From Streptomyces sp. L2 (GTDB taxonomy: Bacteria; Actinomycetota; Actinomycetes; Streptomycetales; Streptomycetaceae): a stretch of DNA of 64,000 nucleotides. The translations under genes and the position numbers were made by a program. The stretch lies in NCBI RefSeq assembly GCF_004124325.1, contig NZ_QBDT01000002.1, positions 230,965 through 294,964 of the forward strand. The letters run 5' to 3'. Every line of letters starts with the position of its first letter. Position 1 is the stretch's first letter. The notes under the pieces were generated by a model. The model searched no databases, was not told the origin of the DNA, and saw only the letters and a list, made by a program, of their open reading frames with translations. Shown piece after piece: positions 18,415 to 27,057 of the stretch.

Positions 18415-20511
18415 TCAGGTCATGATGTATCCGATGGGGCCGTCTTTGGCGTAGGCGGGGGTTTCGCAGTTGGGGTCGGTGGTGTCCATGTGGTCGCCGC
18501 CGTTGTAGCAGCGGTAGAGAGGTACGGTGCCCGGGATCTGGGTGGGGTAGAGGTATCCGAGGGGTCCGTCCAGGGCGTAGCTGGGTGACTCGCAGGTGCG
18601 GTCCGTAGTCTCCATGTGGTCGCCGCCGTTGTAGCAGCGGTAGAGAGGAACGGTGCCCGGGATCTGGGTGGGGTAGAGGTAACCGACCGCGCCGTCCAAG
18701 GCGTAGCGGGGTGACTCGCAGGTGCGGTCGGTGGTCTCCATATGATCACTGCCGTTATAGCACCGGAACAAAGGGACGGTTCGCGCGATGATGTATCCGA
18801 TGGGGCCGTCTTTGGCGTAGGCGGGGGTTTCGCAGTTGGGGTCGGTGGTGTCCATGTGGTCGCCGCCGTTGTAGCACCGGTAAAGGGGCACGGTGCCCGG
18901 GAGTTGGGTGGCGTACAGGTATCCGATGGGGCCGTCTTTGGCGTAGGCGGGGGTTTCGCAGTTGGGGTCGGTGGTGTCCATGTGGTCGCCGCCGTTGTAG
19001 CAGCGGTAGAGAGGTACGGTGCCCGGGATCTGGGTGGGGTAGAGGTATCCGAGGGGTCCGTCCAGGGCGTAGCGGGGTGACTCGCAGGTGCGGTCGGTGG
19101 TGTCCATGTGGTCGCCGCCGTTGTAGCACCGGTACAGCGCTACGGGGCCCGATCGGCTCGCGACAGTCAGTTTGATCGCGGTGTCGTTGGCGTCCCAAGA
19201 CCCTGGGATGGTGAGTCTCACCCCGCGGATGTCCTGGCTGAGGGCCACTGGGGTGCCGTCCTTCACCAGCGAGGCCGCTCCGAAGACCTTGCCGTCCCGG
19301 GGCAGCGGCAGAGTGAGGGTCCGTCCGCGCGGGGGCTTGAGCACGTGAATGTATTCGGTGCGGTCGTCGGGCGACTTGGTCGCCACGCCCCAGGGCTGGT
19401 CGATGATGCGGGTTCCCGGTTCGACGGGATAGGAAGTGCTGGGCCGGGTGCCCAGGATCGACGGCTTGATCTGGTCAATCCAGGCGCCGACCTGCCGCAG
19501 TGTCGTCATGACGCCGGGTTCCCAGCCTCCGCCGGCATAGGGGCCCGCTCCCCAGGCGATGCCGCCGCCATCCGTGTTGGTCGCCGCCTGCAGGACCGTA
19601 TAGCGGAACATGCTCCGCGCGGAGTACCGGAGCGTGCTGTGGGAGCGTTGCGCCCACCAGGTTTCGGTGAAGATCGCCGCTACCGGCTCGGCGGAGCCAG
19701 GCCACAAGTTCTCGTTGGGCTGCGAGAGCTCAGCCCAGCCCCCGTACTCCTTGCTGCCTTTGTCCATGCCGTACAGGCTGCCGTGATCATTCTGAATGAG
19801 GACGGCGTGCGGGCTGACCGCCTTGATGGTGCTCCGCAACCGGGGGTAGTCGACCACGGTCTGGCTGTCGGCTGCGGGGCTGCCCTCATCCATGTATAGG
19901 CCATCGATCCGGTCGCCGTAACGTTGCATCAACTCCTGGTAGACGTCGTTGATGAAAGAATTCCACTTCGGCCGGTCAAAATCGGGGCCCGGGTCCCAGC
20001 CCTTTCCGGGCGGCGGGGGTTGTACGCCCCAGCCGGTCTTCTGCCGGTCGGCGGCAGTGAACTCCATGCCGTCGCGGGGATGGGTGTACAGGTAGACATG
20101 GATGCCTTTGGCCTTGACCGCAGTGATCATGTCTCCGATGAGGTCGCGTTGGACACGGTGAGCCGGCAGGCCCCACTTGAGCATCGCCTGGCTCGGCCAC
20201 AGGGCCACCATCTTGGAGTGCCAAGCGGTGAAGATGACGTACTGCACCTTCGCGTCGGCCAGATCATTGGCGAACCGCGTCGCGTCGAAGCTGTTCGCGA
20301 GGGAGTTGGGGTCGGTCACGGCGGTGCCGTTGGAGTTCACGGTGAGGCCCGGCACGTAGTGGACGAACAGGCCGTACTTCTGTCCGGAAAGGTCGGTCAT
20401 CCCATCGTCCGCACGGGCCTGCTGCATCCGGAAGGGCAGCGCGAGAACGGCCATCAACAAGATCAGCACGGTGAAGAGGCCGACTGGCTTCCGATCGCCG
20501 CGTAAGTCCAT
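18415..20511 (-). CDS. Secreted GH29-like (alpha-L-fucosidase superfamily) enzyme with six C-terminal 42-residue repeats
   Basis: 698 residues from ATG 20511, preceded by AAAGGTG; further in-frame ATGs lie upstream. The signal peptide contains FTVLILLMAVLALPF. The catalytic barrel shows KYGLFVHYVPGL, YVIFTAWHSKMVALWPS and GLYMDEGSP, where the Asp is the likely GH29 nucleophile. An all-beta domain follows, then six copies of a unit with consensus PLYRCYNGGDHMDTTD, a Cys pair and GPIGYLY. These units resemble DUF5648-type secreted repeats and recur once or twice at the end of the protein at 35 kb. The enzyme could trim fucose from host or self glycans; GDP-fucose genes lie at 28.7-30.8 kb. The exact family is inferred. 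Confidence 0.72.
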   Translation of the reverse strand: MDLRGDRKPVGLFTVLILLMAVLALPFRMQQARADDGMTDLSGQKYGLFVHYVPGLTVNSNGTAVTDPNSLANSFDATRFANDLADAKVQYVIFTAWHSKMVALWPSQAMLKWGLPAHRVQRDLIGDMITAVKAKGIHVYLYTHPRDGMEFTAADRQKTGWGVQPPPPGKGWDPGPDFDRPKWNSFINDVYQELMQRYGDRIDGLYMDEGSPAADSQTVVDYPRLRSTIKAVSPHAVLIQNDHGSLYGMDKGSKEYGGWAELSQPNENLWPGSAEPVAAIFTETWWAQRSHSTLRYSARSMFRYTVLQAATNTDGGGIAWGAGPYAGGGWEPGVMTTLRQVGAWIDQIKPSILGTRPSTSYPVEPGTRIIDQPWGVATKSPDDRTEYIHVLKPPRGRTLTLPLPRDGKVFGAASLVKDGTPVALSQDIRGVRLTIPGSWDANDTAIKLTVASRSGPVALYRCYNGGDHMDTTDRTCESPRYALDGPLGYLYPTQIPGTVPLYRCYNGGDHMDTTDPNCETPAYAKDGPIGYLYATQLPGTVPLYRCYNGGDHMDTTDPNCETPAYAKDGPIGYIIARTVPLFRCYNGSDHMETTDRTCESPRYALDGAVGYLYPTQIPGTVPLYRCYNGGDHMETTDRTCESPSYALDGPLGYLYPTQIPGTVPLYRCYNGGDHMDTTDPNCETPAYAKDGPIGYIMT
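18418..19140 (-). repeat. Six near-identical 114-126-bp repeats encoding the LYRCYNGGDH units
   Basis: Units are 42 residues except the third (38) and the last (35, ending GYIMT). Two sub-types alternate: one with TDPNCETPAYAKDGPIGY and one with TDRTCESPRYALDGPLGY. High nucleotide identity points to recent expansion or homogenisation. Confidence 0.85.
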
Positions 20512-20743
20512 GAGCCGCACCTTTCGCATGGTTGACAGGCGCAGGGGCAGTAACCCATGGGACCGCACGTGCCGCAACCACAGCGGAGTCCACCCTGATG
20601 CCGCGGGTCAGTGACCGAAGTGATCGAAGCTCGGGTCATGGATGATGAGTTCCTGTTGCGGTGCGCTGGGAAGCCCGGTCCATGGGCGCCGGTACGACGC
20701 GGCGGGAGGGTGCCCGCATGACAGCAGGCACCCTCCCTGTGAG

Positions 20744-21319
20744 TCAGCCGAACGCGACCGTGAAACAGGCAACCCGCGCGCCGGCGTTTCCTGCTGAGCC
20801 GGGTTCGGTAGACGTCCCGTGTTCGTGGATCACTACCGATCCCGTCCCGCCGGGGCGGAAGCGCCAGTTGTGGTGGGAAAAGGCGACGGCTCTCCCCTTG
20901 CGGTCGGTTTTGAAGTCCAGCCACGCCTCGTTGCTCGAGTTCGCGTAGGCGGAATCGACGGAGGGTTGGTGCGGGTCCTGTTGGTTCTGATAGTGAGGGC
21001 CGGAGGCATCAGGACTTGATCCACACGGTTTCGTGTGCACGTGCGCCCCGTACATGTGGTTCGGCTTTAAGCCCTTTACCCCCAGCCCGAGGAGGGTCGA
21101 CGTGTCTTCGGCGAACTCGTCGACCTCGATGGACGCGGCGGCTGGCACCAGAGCCATGTCGTAGGTGACCGCACGGGACGGGATGAACGCTGTGGGCGGT
21201 GCGAACTGTCCCTGCGCTCGCAGCCAATAGGGGTCGGTTGATGCCGACGCGTTCGTCGGCAGCGACATGCTGAGGGCAGCCGCGGCGAGGACAACAGCCG
21301 CCTTGGTGAGTCTTGGCAA
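20744..21319 (-). CDS. Secreted Cu/Zn superoxide dismutase-like protein
   Basis: 191 residues from TTG 21319, which has AAGGAG at the right distance; the longer frame from 21445 begins with unlikely sequence. The signal peptide ends near NASA. The SOD core is seen in YGAHVHTKPCG (two metal-ligand His), SGPHYQNQQDPHQP, and VVIHEHGT with the later ligand His. Cys in KPCG and near the end (VACFTVAFG) would form the usual disulfide. The electrostatic loop is short, so activity should be tested. It is a single gene between the GH29-like gene and a hypothetical gene. Confidence 0.72.
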   Translation of the reverse strand: MPRLTKAAVVLAAAALSMSLPTNASASTDPYWLRAQGQFAPPTAFIPSRAVTYDMALVPAAASIEVDEFAEDTSTLLGLGVKGLKPNHMYGAHVHTKPCGSSPDASGPHYQNQQDPHQPSVDSAYANSSNEAWLDFKTDRKGRAVAFSHHNWRFRPGGTGSVVIHEHGTSTEPGSAGNAGARVACFTVAFG

Positions 21320-21491
21320 CGTCCGCTCCTTGTTTCTACGGGGAAAGAGACCTGCCGTAGGTACCCCCTCAAAGCCCTTGCTACTGAACGCTTCACCCGC
21401 AGGGGTGACCGGCGCGGCTCGCCGAGCAGGCGGAAGCCGGGTCATGCATGCTGAACGGAGATGCTCGGGCCGGAATCACCGGGAGGCTGCC

Positions 21492-21887
21492 GTGTCAAGT
21501 CTCAGCAGGAGCAGAAGCCTGCATCCGTGGCCGGAGGAAGTCACTAAGCCTGGTTTTCCGGAATGGGAAAAAACGGCATTCAAGTGGCTGTGGGAATTAC
21601 TTCCCACTCATTGCCGCGATCAATGGTTATTGGTGTCTCATCCTCTTCTTCTTGCCCGCCAGGCTCGCCGTCAGGTAGAGGGCGAGATTTACATGCTGCG
21701 GTACAAGCGCAGCTCACACTACGAGCTCAAGCGGTTGGGGCTTTCCCCTGCCGTCATCGAGGAGGTGATTCGTCTCGATGCGGAAGAAGTTCACCGGCTG
21801 ACGCGGGTGAAGGAGGAAGTGATGATGGTCGCGCAGGCATTGGCGCTGTCACCCGCAGGGGGCTGCCGAGGCAGCCGTAGACCATGA
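21492..21887 (+). CDS. Hypothetical protein (131 aa) of a Streptomyces-type helical family
   Basis: GTG 21492 follows GGGAGG. The protein contains FPEWEKTAFKWLWELLPTHC, then HPLLLARQARRQVEGEIYML and a helical C-terminus (EEVHRLTRVKEEVMMVAQAL). This layout (WL-x-LLP ... HPLVLAR ... helix) is common in uncharacterised Streptomyces proteins. A TTA codon encodes a Leu in QWLLVSH. There are no membrane segments or catalytic residues. Function unknown. Confidence 0.6.
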   Translation: MSSLSRSRSLHPWPEEVTKPGFPEWEKTAFKWLWELLPTHCRDQWLLVSHPLLLARQARRQVEGEIYMLRYKRSSHYELKRLGLSPAVIEEVIRLDAEEVHRLTRVKEEVMMVAQALALSPAGGCRGSRRP

Positions 21888-21900
21888 CCGGACGCGCTTC

Positions 21901-23721
21901 TCAGCGCTTTCGCACCGCGGCGGGCTCATGCCGGCGCAGCAGTCGCATGGTGAGCGCGTAGCAAGCCAAGGTCATGCTCAACAGCACGCCGGTATCGATC
22001 AGCCACTGTGCGAGCGTGGGATGCCACAGGGGATCGGTGGCCGAGGGCGCCGAGCTGTCCATGGGGCCGAGTAGCCGACCGAGATGGAGTGTCACACCGT
22101 CCGCCGCGATGGCCCAGCGTGCGGGCGCCAGCCAGGCCACTTGTTCGATTCCTGGATTATTGAAGAGATGGAAAGTGATGCCTGAGAACAGATATTGAAA
22201 AACAGAGAACAGCACCAGCAGAGGCATGGCGGCTTCGGCGCTCCTCACCAGTGCCGAGATGACTAGACCACACATCATGGAAGTGAATCCGAGCACCGTG
22301 ATGCCGAAGGTCAGTTCAATGGCCGGAGCGCGTTCAACAACGATTCCCTCGGACGGCAGCGCTCGGGGGAGGAGACCAATCAGGCACAAGGTGATCCCTT
22401 GAAGAGCGGATATCAGACCCAACACGCTTACCTTCGACACAAGGTAAGCGGATCTCGACAGGCCGGCGGCCCGCTCTCGTTCATAGATCGCTCGTTCTTT
22501 GACCAGTTCCCGAACGGAATTCGCCGCACCCATGAAACAGACGCTTACGGCAAGGGAAGCCAGGATCGTGCCGGCCCCAGGGTTTGGTGTGCCGCCGGGA
22601 CTCCCGCGAAGGCCATGGACGGCGGGTATGACAGTGCTCGCCAGCCCCAGGACAACGGGCAGGAGGATCATCAACCCGACGAATCTCCGGTCGGAAGCCA
22701 TCACCGCCAGCTGCCGACGCACCAGACTGGACACTTGAGCCGTCCAACGGGCTGCCTTCGCAGTGGAAACGGTCTCAGCGGCCGTGGACGCCGTTTGCCG
22801 GGGGAGTGTCACAGTTGTGCGCAGCTGGTGTGCGCGCCACTTGTGAGACCAGTCGTGCCCACGCTGTTTCTCGAAAGCGGAGAAGACGTCGGCCCATGTG
22901 GTTCGGCCGAAGAAGGCCAGTGCCTCGGCCGGGGGACCGAAGTAGGCCAGGGATCCGCCCGGTGCCAGGACCAGTACTTTGTCGCACAACTCCAACTCCG
23001 CGACGGAGTGCGTGACCACCAGCACCGTGCGCCCGTCGTCCGCCAGCCCCCTCAACACCTGCATGACATCACGGCCTGTACCTGGGTCCAGGCCGGAGGT
23101 CGGCTCGTCCAGGAACAAGAACGAGGGTCTGGTCAGGAGTTCCAGCGCGACCGAGACGCGTTTGCGCTGCCCGCCCGAGAGCGCGTTGATGCGTTGGCCG
23201 GCGTGACGGTCGAGCCTGAGTTCGGTCAGCACTTCGTCGATCCGGCGTTCGCGTTCCGCCGGCCCCGTGTCCCGGGGGAAGCGAAGTCGCGCGGCATAGT
23301 GGAGCGCGGACCGCACCGTGAGCTGTGGGTGGATGACGTCGTACTGCGGAACGATCCCCATACGCTGACGCAGTGCGGCGAATCGCTCATGAAGGTTCTG
23401 GCTTCCGTAGTGGACCTCGCCCCTGGCATTGAGCTGGTGGCCGGTGAGGGCGCGGAGCAGGGTGGACTTCCCGGAGCCAGAAGGACCGATCACCGCGATC
23501 AGGGCTTTGGCGGGAACCGTGAAGCTCACCTTGTCCAGCAGCGTCCGATGCCCCTTGCCGTGTTTGACCCGGACGGTCAGGCGGCGAGCGGTCAGTGACG
23601 CTTCCTTCACGAACTCGTCCCCTGCCGCCACGGAGCCGATGGCGTCGGCTGAGACGGGGCGATCGGCAGTGTGGCCGGGTCGGCGATGACGACCGTTCCG
23701 GGAGAACATAGCGCCCTTCAC
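21901..23721 (-). CDS. ABC exporter, ATPase fused to ABC-2 type permease (ABCG-like)
   Basis: 606 residues. The ATPase has Walker A GPSGSGKST (79-87), LSGGQRKR (181-188) and Walker B FLFLDEP (201-207). After a linker, about 340-600 forms six membrane helices (LVRRQLAVMASDRRFVGLMI onward), the ABC-2 permease domain. Many actinomycete homologues carry N-terminal FHA domains; this one has only about 40 residues before the ATPase. It would work as a homodimer exporting a lipid, drug or cell-wall precursor; no neighbour names the cargo. An ATG at residue 5 is an alternative start. Confidence 0.85.
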   Translation of the reverse strand: MKGAMFSRNGRHRRPGHTADRPVSADAIGSVAAGDEFVKEASLTARRLTVRVKHGKGHRTLLDKVSFTVPAKALIAVIGPSGSGKSTLLRALTGHQLNARGEVHYGSQNLHERFAALRQRMGIVPQYDVIHPQLTVRSALHYAARLRFPRDTGPAERERRIDEVLTELRLDRHAGQRINALSGGQRKRVSVALELLTRPSFLFLDEPTSGLDPGTGRDVMQVLRGLADDGRTVLVVTHSVAELELCDKVLVLAPGGSLAYFGPPAEALAFFGRTTWADVFSAFEKQRGHDWSHKWRAHQLRTTVTLPRQTASTAAETVSTAKAARWTAQVSSLVRRQLAVMASDRRFVGLMILLPVVLGLASTVIPAVHGLRGSPGGTPNPGAGTILASLAVSVCFMGAANSVRELVKERAIYERERAAGLSRSAYLVSKVSVLGLISALQGITLCLIGLLPRALPSEGIVVERAPAIELTFGITVLGFTSMMCGLVISALVRSAEAAMPLLVLFSVFQYLFSGITFHLFNNPGIEQVAWLAPARWAIAADGVTLHLGRLLGPMDSSAPSATDPLWHPTLAQWLIDTGVLLSMTLACYALTMRLLRRHEPAAVRKR

Positions 23722-23995
23722 GAGACAGCGGTGTTCGGTTGGTCATGCCATGGTCCGGGCAGCAGGCGATGGCCGGGCATGAGGTTCCGGCCCTTCCATT
23801 ACCGCCACATCGCGCTGAGTCAGGGGGCATCGTCCTACCTGGGCGGGAACATGGGCTCACGGAAGGCCGGCCCTTGATCTGCGTCCCAGTCTGCCGCCTT
23901 GGCTCCGCTGAGCAATGTGGATGTTCCCCACAGCCTGCGGAAAGGTATGTCCGGGACTCACTGCTCCTTCGGAGCGGTGATGGCTCACAGTTCGT

Positions 23996-24547
23996 TCAGA
24001 GACTGAGGGCGATCGCGGCGGCGACGCCGCCGAGACCGAGGGCGAAGGCAGCCTGCTTCCACCCGCCGGCACCCCAGTGGAAGAACCGGTCCGCTGCCAG
24101 CCGGCCAGGACCGATGGCCGCGACAGCGAGAGAGACCACGGTGATGCACACGCTGTATTCCACGCCTCCGTTCATCTCCCACAGGCCGCGGGCGCCGGTG
24201 ACCGTGGCCATGGCGTTGATCATGACCCCGATCAACGCGGCGGCGGCGAGTGGAGTCAGCAGCCCGAGGGCCAGTCCGAGGCCTCCGAGTAATTCGGACA
24301 GCCCCCCGACCAGGGCGAACAGCTTGCCCGGGTGATAGCCCAGCGCGGCGAAGCCCTTGCCCGTCGCCGTCAGGCCCTGCCCGCCGAAGAGGCCGAAGAC
24401 CTTCTGGGCCCCATGGGCGGCCATCAAGAGGCCGAAGGTCAGCCTGACGAGAAGCAGGCCCCAGTCGGCGGCGGAGGCGCAGAGGGCGCCGGGCCGCACG
24501 GGCGCCTGGGCGGAGTGAACGGATTTCAGAACGCACTTGGTCAACAT
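23996..24547 (-). CDS. DoxX family membrane protein
   Basis: 183 residues from ATG 24547. Four membrane helices are visible, beginning ADWGLLLVRLTFGLLMAAHG. The DoxX hallmark HGAQKVFGLFGG and GGLSELLGGLGLALGLLTPL are present, with the last helix at the C-terminus (AALGLGGVAAAIALSL-like). DoxX/DoxD proteins are quinone-linked or redox-associated membrane proteins of uncertain activity. It is a single gene, with the ABC exporter and GH43 genes on the same strand at intergenic distances. Confidence 0.82.
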   Translation of the reverse strand: MLTKCVLKSVHSAQAPVRPGALCASAADWGLLLVRLTFGLLMAAHGAQKVFGLFGGQGLTATGKGFAALGYHPGKLFALVGGLSELLGGLGLALGLLTPLAAAALIGVMINAMATVTGARGLWEMNGGVEYSVCITVVSLAVAAIGPGRLAADRFFHWGAGGWKQAAFALGLGGVAAAIALSL

Positions 24548-24846
24548 GGTGATGCTCCGGTTGAAGAGTCGGGCCGGGCGTTCTCCCCTGGGCCCCCTCG
24601 TCCAATTCCGGCCGTCAGCCCGCAGTGCGGCAGGCGGGCATTGGACGACAGGACCCAGGCCGGACAATGCCGAACGCCGGTTCAGGTGTGAGATGGGTGG
24701 CTGGCAGCATCTCAGAGTGCGCCCGCCGGGCAGGGCCTTTCCGTTTGCCGGAAGGCGGTGTCGTGCTGGCCGGCGACCGTGAAGGTGTGCAGCCGGGGCA
24801 TTGGGCGCCGGCGCGCCGGGCACAGGACGGATGGGGCCGTGGCCGG

Positions 24847-26298
24847 TCAGTAGGGCGCGCGCGCCAGTTGCCACCGCTGGTTGGCTGTGCCCTTGCAGGT
24901 GTACTGGACGGCCTGCGGGCCGGGGACTGCGGGGTTGTAGACGATGGTCAGACATCTGCCGCTGTGCCCGGCCGTGATGCGGTATCCGTTGGGAAACTTG
25001 GTGAAGCGCCATTGCTGGTCGGTGCCGGTGCCGCAGGTCCGCTGTGTCACCCGTTGCCCGTTGGCGGTGGATGACGACGGCACGGTGAGGCACTTGTGGT
25101 TGTACCGGGCGACGAGCCGGTAAGAGCCGTTCCCGAGCCGGAGCACCTGCCAGTGCTGGGTCGGGTTCGCGGCTGTGCCACAGGCCCGCTGTGTCACCCC
25201 GGCCCCGTCGGCCATGGACCAGCGCGCGGTCAAGCACTGTCCGCTGTGCCTGGCCACCAGCTCGTCGTAGGCGTACCCGGAACCCACGCCGTACGCCACA
25301 CCGGTCGATGTGTTGATGGAGACCCGCGGGTACCAGGGCATGGACAGCGTCCTGTCGGGCCCGAACCGCAGGGGCAGCCAGACGTACTCGCCGTCCTTGA
25401 TCCCGCCACCCCAGGCGTTCCCGTGCCGGTCGCCCATGTAGAGGTACGAGGTCGTGGTGCGACCCTGGATCGGCAGGACGAACGAGGGCTGCGAGCCGTA
25501 GGTGATGCTGTCACCCAGGTTGGCCATGGGCCGCCACGGACCGGCGATGTGTGTCGCGGTCGTGTATGTCGTCTGGTTGGGCTGCCAGCCGGTGACACCG
25601 GAAGTCAGAAGGAAATAGACGCCGTTACGCTTGAACAGGGTCGCCGCTTCCCGGTTGACGTTGTGGAGAGTGGTCACCCGGGCGGCGACCCTCAGATAGT
25701 CGGCCGTCATACGGAAGACGGTGAGGTCCTTCTGGTGGTTGGTCGTCGAGATCACGTACGCCGTGCCGTCGGTGTCACGGAAGACGCTCATGTCGAAGGA
25801 CCTGTACCCGAGGGGCCGGAAGCTGCCCCGGTAGGTGTATCTGCCGTCCACCGTGGCCGACGTGGCGATGGCGATCTGATCCTCGGTCAGGGGCGCTGGA
25901 TGGTTCTCCTTGCGCATGAACAGCACGTATTGGTGGGTCCGGGCGTTGTAGATGACCTTGGGCCGCTGAAGATTCTCCACCTGGGGAGCCGAGGCCTGGC
26001 TCAGCACGTTGTTGCGGAACTGCCAGGCACGCAGATCGGTCGAGCGGTACACGGAGATGTAGTGGAAGCGGTTGTTGGAATAGGGGTTCTCGCCGAACCA
26101 GTAGTAGTACGGGCCCACCTTGATCACCCCGCCGTCGTGACCGCGGACCACCTTGCCCGCGGTATCGGTGAACTGGGTTCCGTTGGTAATCGCGACCGGC
26201 GTGGCTTTGGCATGGGCTCCGGCCAGTAACGGAAGTAATAGCCCGAGGCAGATGGCGACGGCTGATCTCCGGGGCGTACGTAAGAGCATGGCGCGCAT
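24847..26298 (-). CDS. Secreted GH43-type glycoside hydrolase with ricin B domain, paralogue of the 7.1-kb gene
   Basis: 483 residues from ATG 26298 behind AGAGGTG. The signal peptide (AVAICLGLLLPLLAGAHA) includes two TTA codons. The propeller has NGTQFTDTAGKVVRGHDGG, YYYWFGENPYSNN, RPKVIYNARTHQYVLFM and SFDMSVFRDTDG. The beta-trefoil has QHWQVL, QQWRFT and QRWQLA. It aligns along its whole length with the protein at 7129-8601, so both probably act on related galactan-type substrates, or differ in lectin specificity. Proximity of a third, broken copy shows this family is expanding and decaying here. Confidence 0.82.
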   Translation of the reverse strand: MRAMLLRTPRRSAVAICLGLLLPLLAGAHAKATPVAITNGTQFTDTAGKVVRGHDGGVIKVGPYYYWFGENPYSNNRFHYISVYRSTDLRAWQFRNNVLSQASAPQVENLQRPKVIYNARTHQYVLFMRKENHPAPLTEDQIAIATSATVDGRYTYRGSFRPLGYRSFDMSVFRDTDGTAYVISTTNHQKDLTVFRMTADYLRVAARVTTLHNVNREAATLFKRNGVYFLLTSGVTGWQPNQTTYTTATHIAGPWRPMANLGDSITYGSQPSFVLPIQGRTTTSYLYMGDRHGNAWGGGIKDGEYVWLPLRFGPDRTLSMPWYPRVSINTSTGVAYGVGSGYAYDELVARHSGQCLTARWSMADGAGVTQRACGTAANPTQHWQVLRLGNGSYRLVARYNHKCLTVPSSSTANGQRVTQRTCGTGTDQQWRFTKFPNGYRITAGHSGRCLTIVYNPAVPGPQAVQYTCKGTANQRWQLARAPY

Positions 26299-27057
26299 GA
26301 TTGCACCTCTTTCGCGAACTCAGTGATGAGCGTGTGGTTCAGCTCATCAACGGCCGCCTGGTAGGGGTAACGTCGCACGCGCCTCGCCGCCATGCCACTC
26401 ACGTTCGCGGCGCGGGCGGAGAACACGCGGACGGGCCTCGCGCAGGGCGCCGATACCGGGACTCGACGACCACGCCCCTTGAGGGAACAGCGCGGTGTCC
26501 GGGAGGCCGACCTTGCGGAAAGCGCTTGCTGCAAGGTGAGTGTCCAAGTTCACATCCCCTGGGCTTCGACCGCTGCCGGACGGGAGCTGTGGCGCCAAGG
26601 CCGCCGCATCCACTCGTTCCGGCCGGACGGCGGGCTGCCATGTGCGCTCTGTCAGCGCGCCGGGAATCGCCGTCTCCGCACCACACCCGGGATGCCACGA
26701 CCTGAAGGAGGTCTTGAGCGATCCTCCCGAACGACCTGGGAAGATAAGCGGAGTCGCGTGACGTACGGCGTTCCGCCCCGTGAGGGAACCGCCGGGGCGG
26801 CAGGCCGAGCGTGAGGTGCCGCCGGGGGCCAACGTTCGCCTCGACCCACGGACCTCCGGGGGTGCCCTCGCGGCCGGCTCATCGCTTGCCGGCCAGGAGC
26901 GCTCCCACCGTGAAAGCGTTATCCTACGGCCCCTCAGGGCCATGACATGGCCTTACCGTCACTGCCGTCACACATCGCAACTCCCGTCACTCAAGCAACA
27001 CAAGGACGGGCCGGCGCGCTGCACGATCGCAAACCACTCAATGTGCCAGGGGAGTCC
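26299..27057. other. Long divergent intergenic region
   Basis: About 760 bp between the leftward GH43 gene and the rightward phosphoglycosyltransferase gene. Frames in it overlap on both strands without coding bias. It presumably carries two promoters. Confidence 0.4.
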
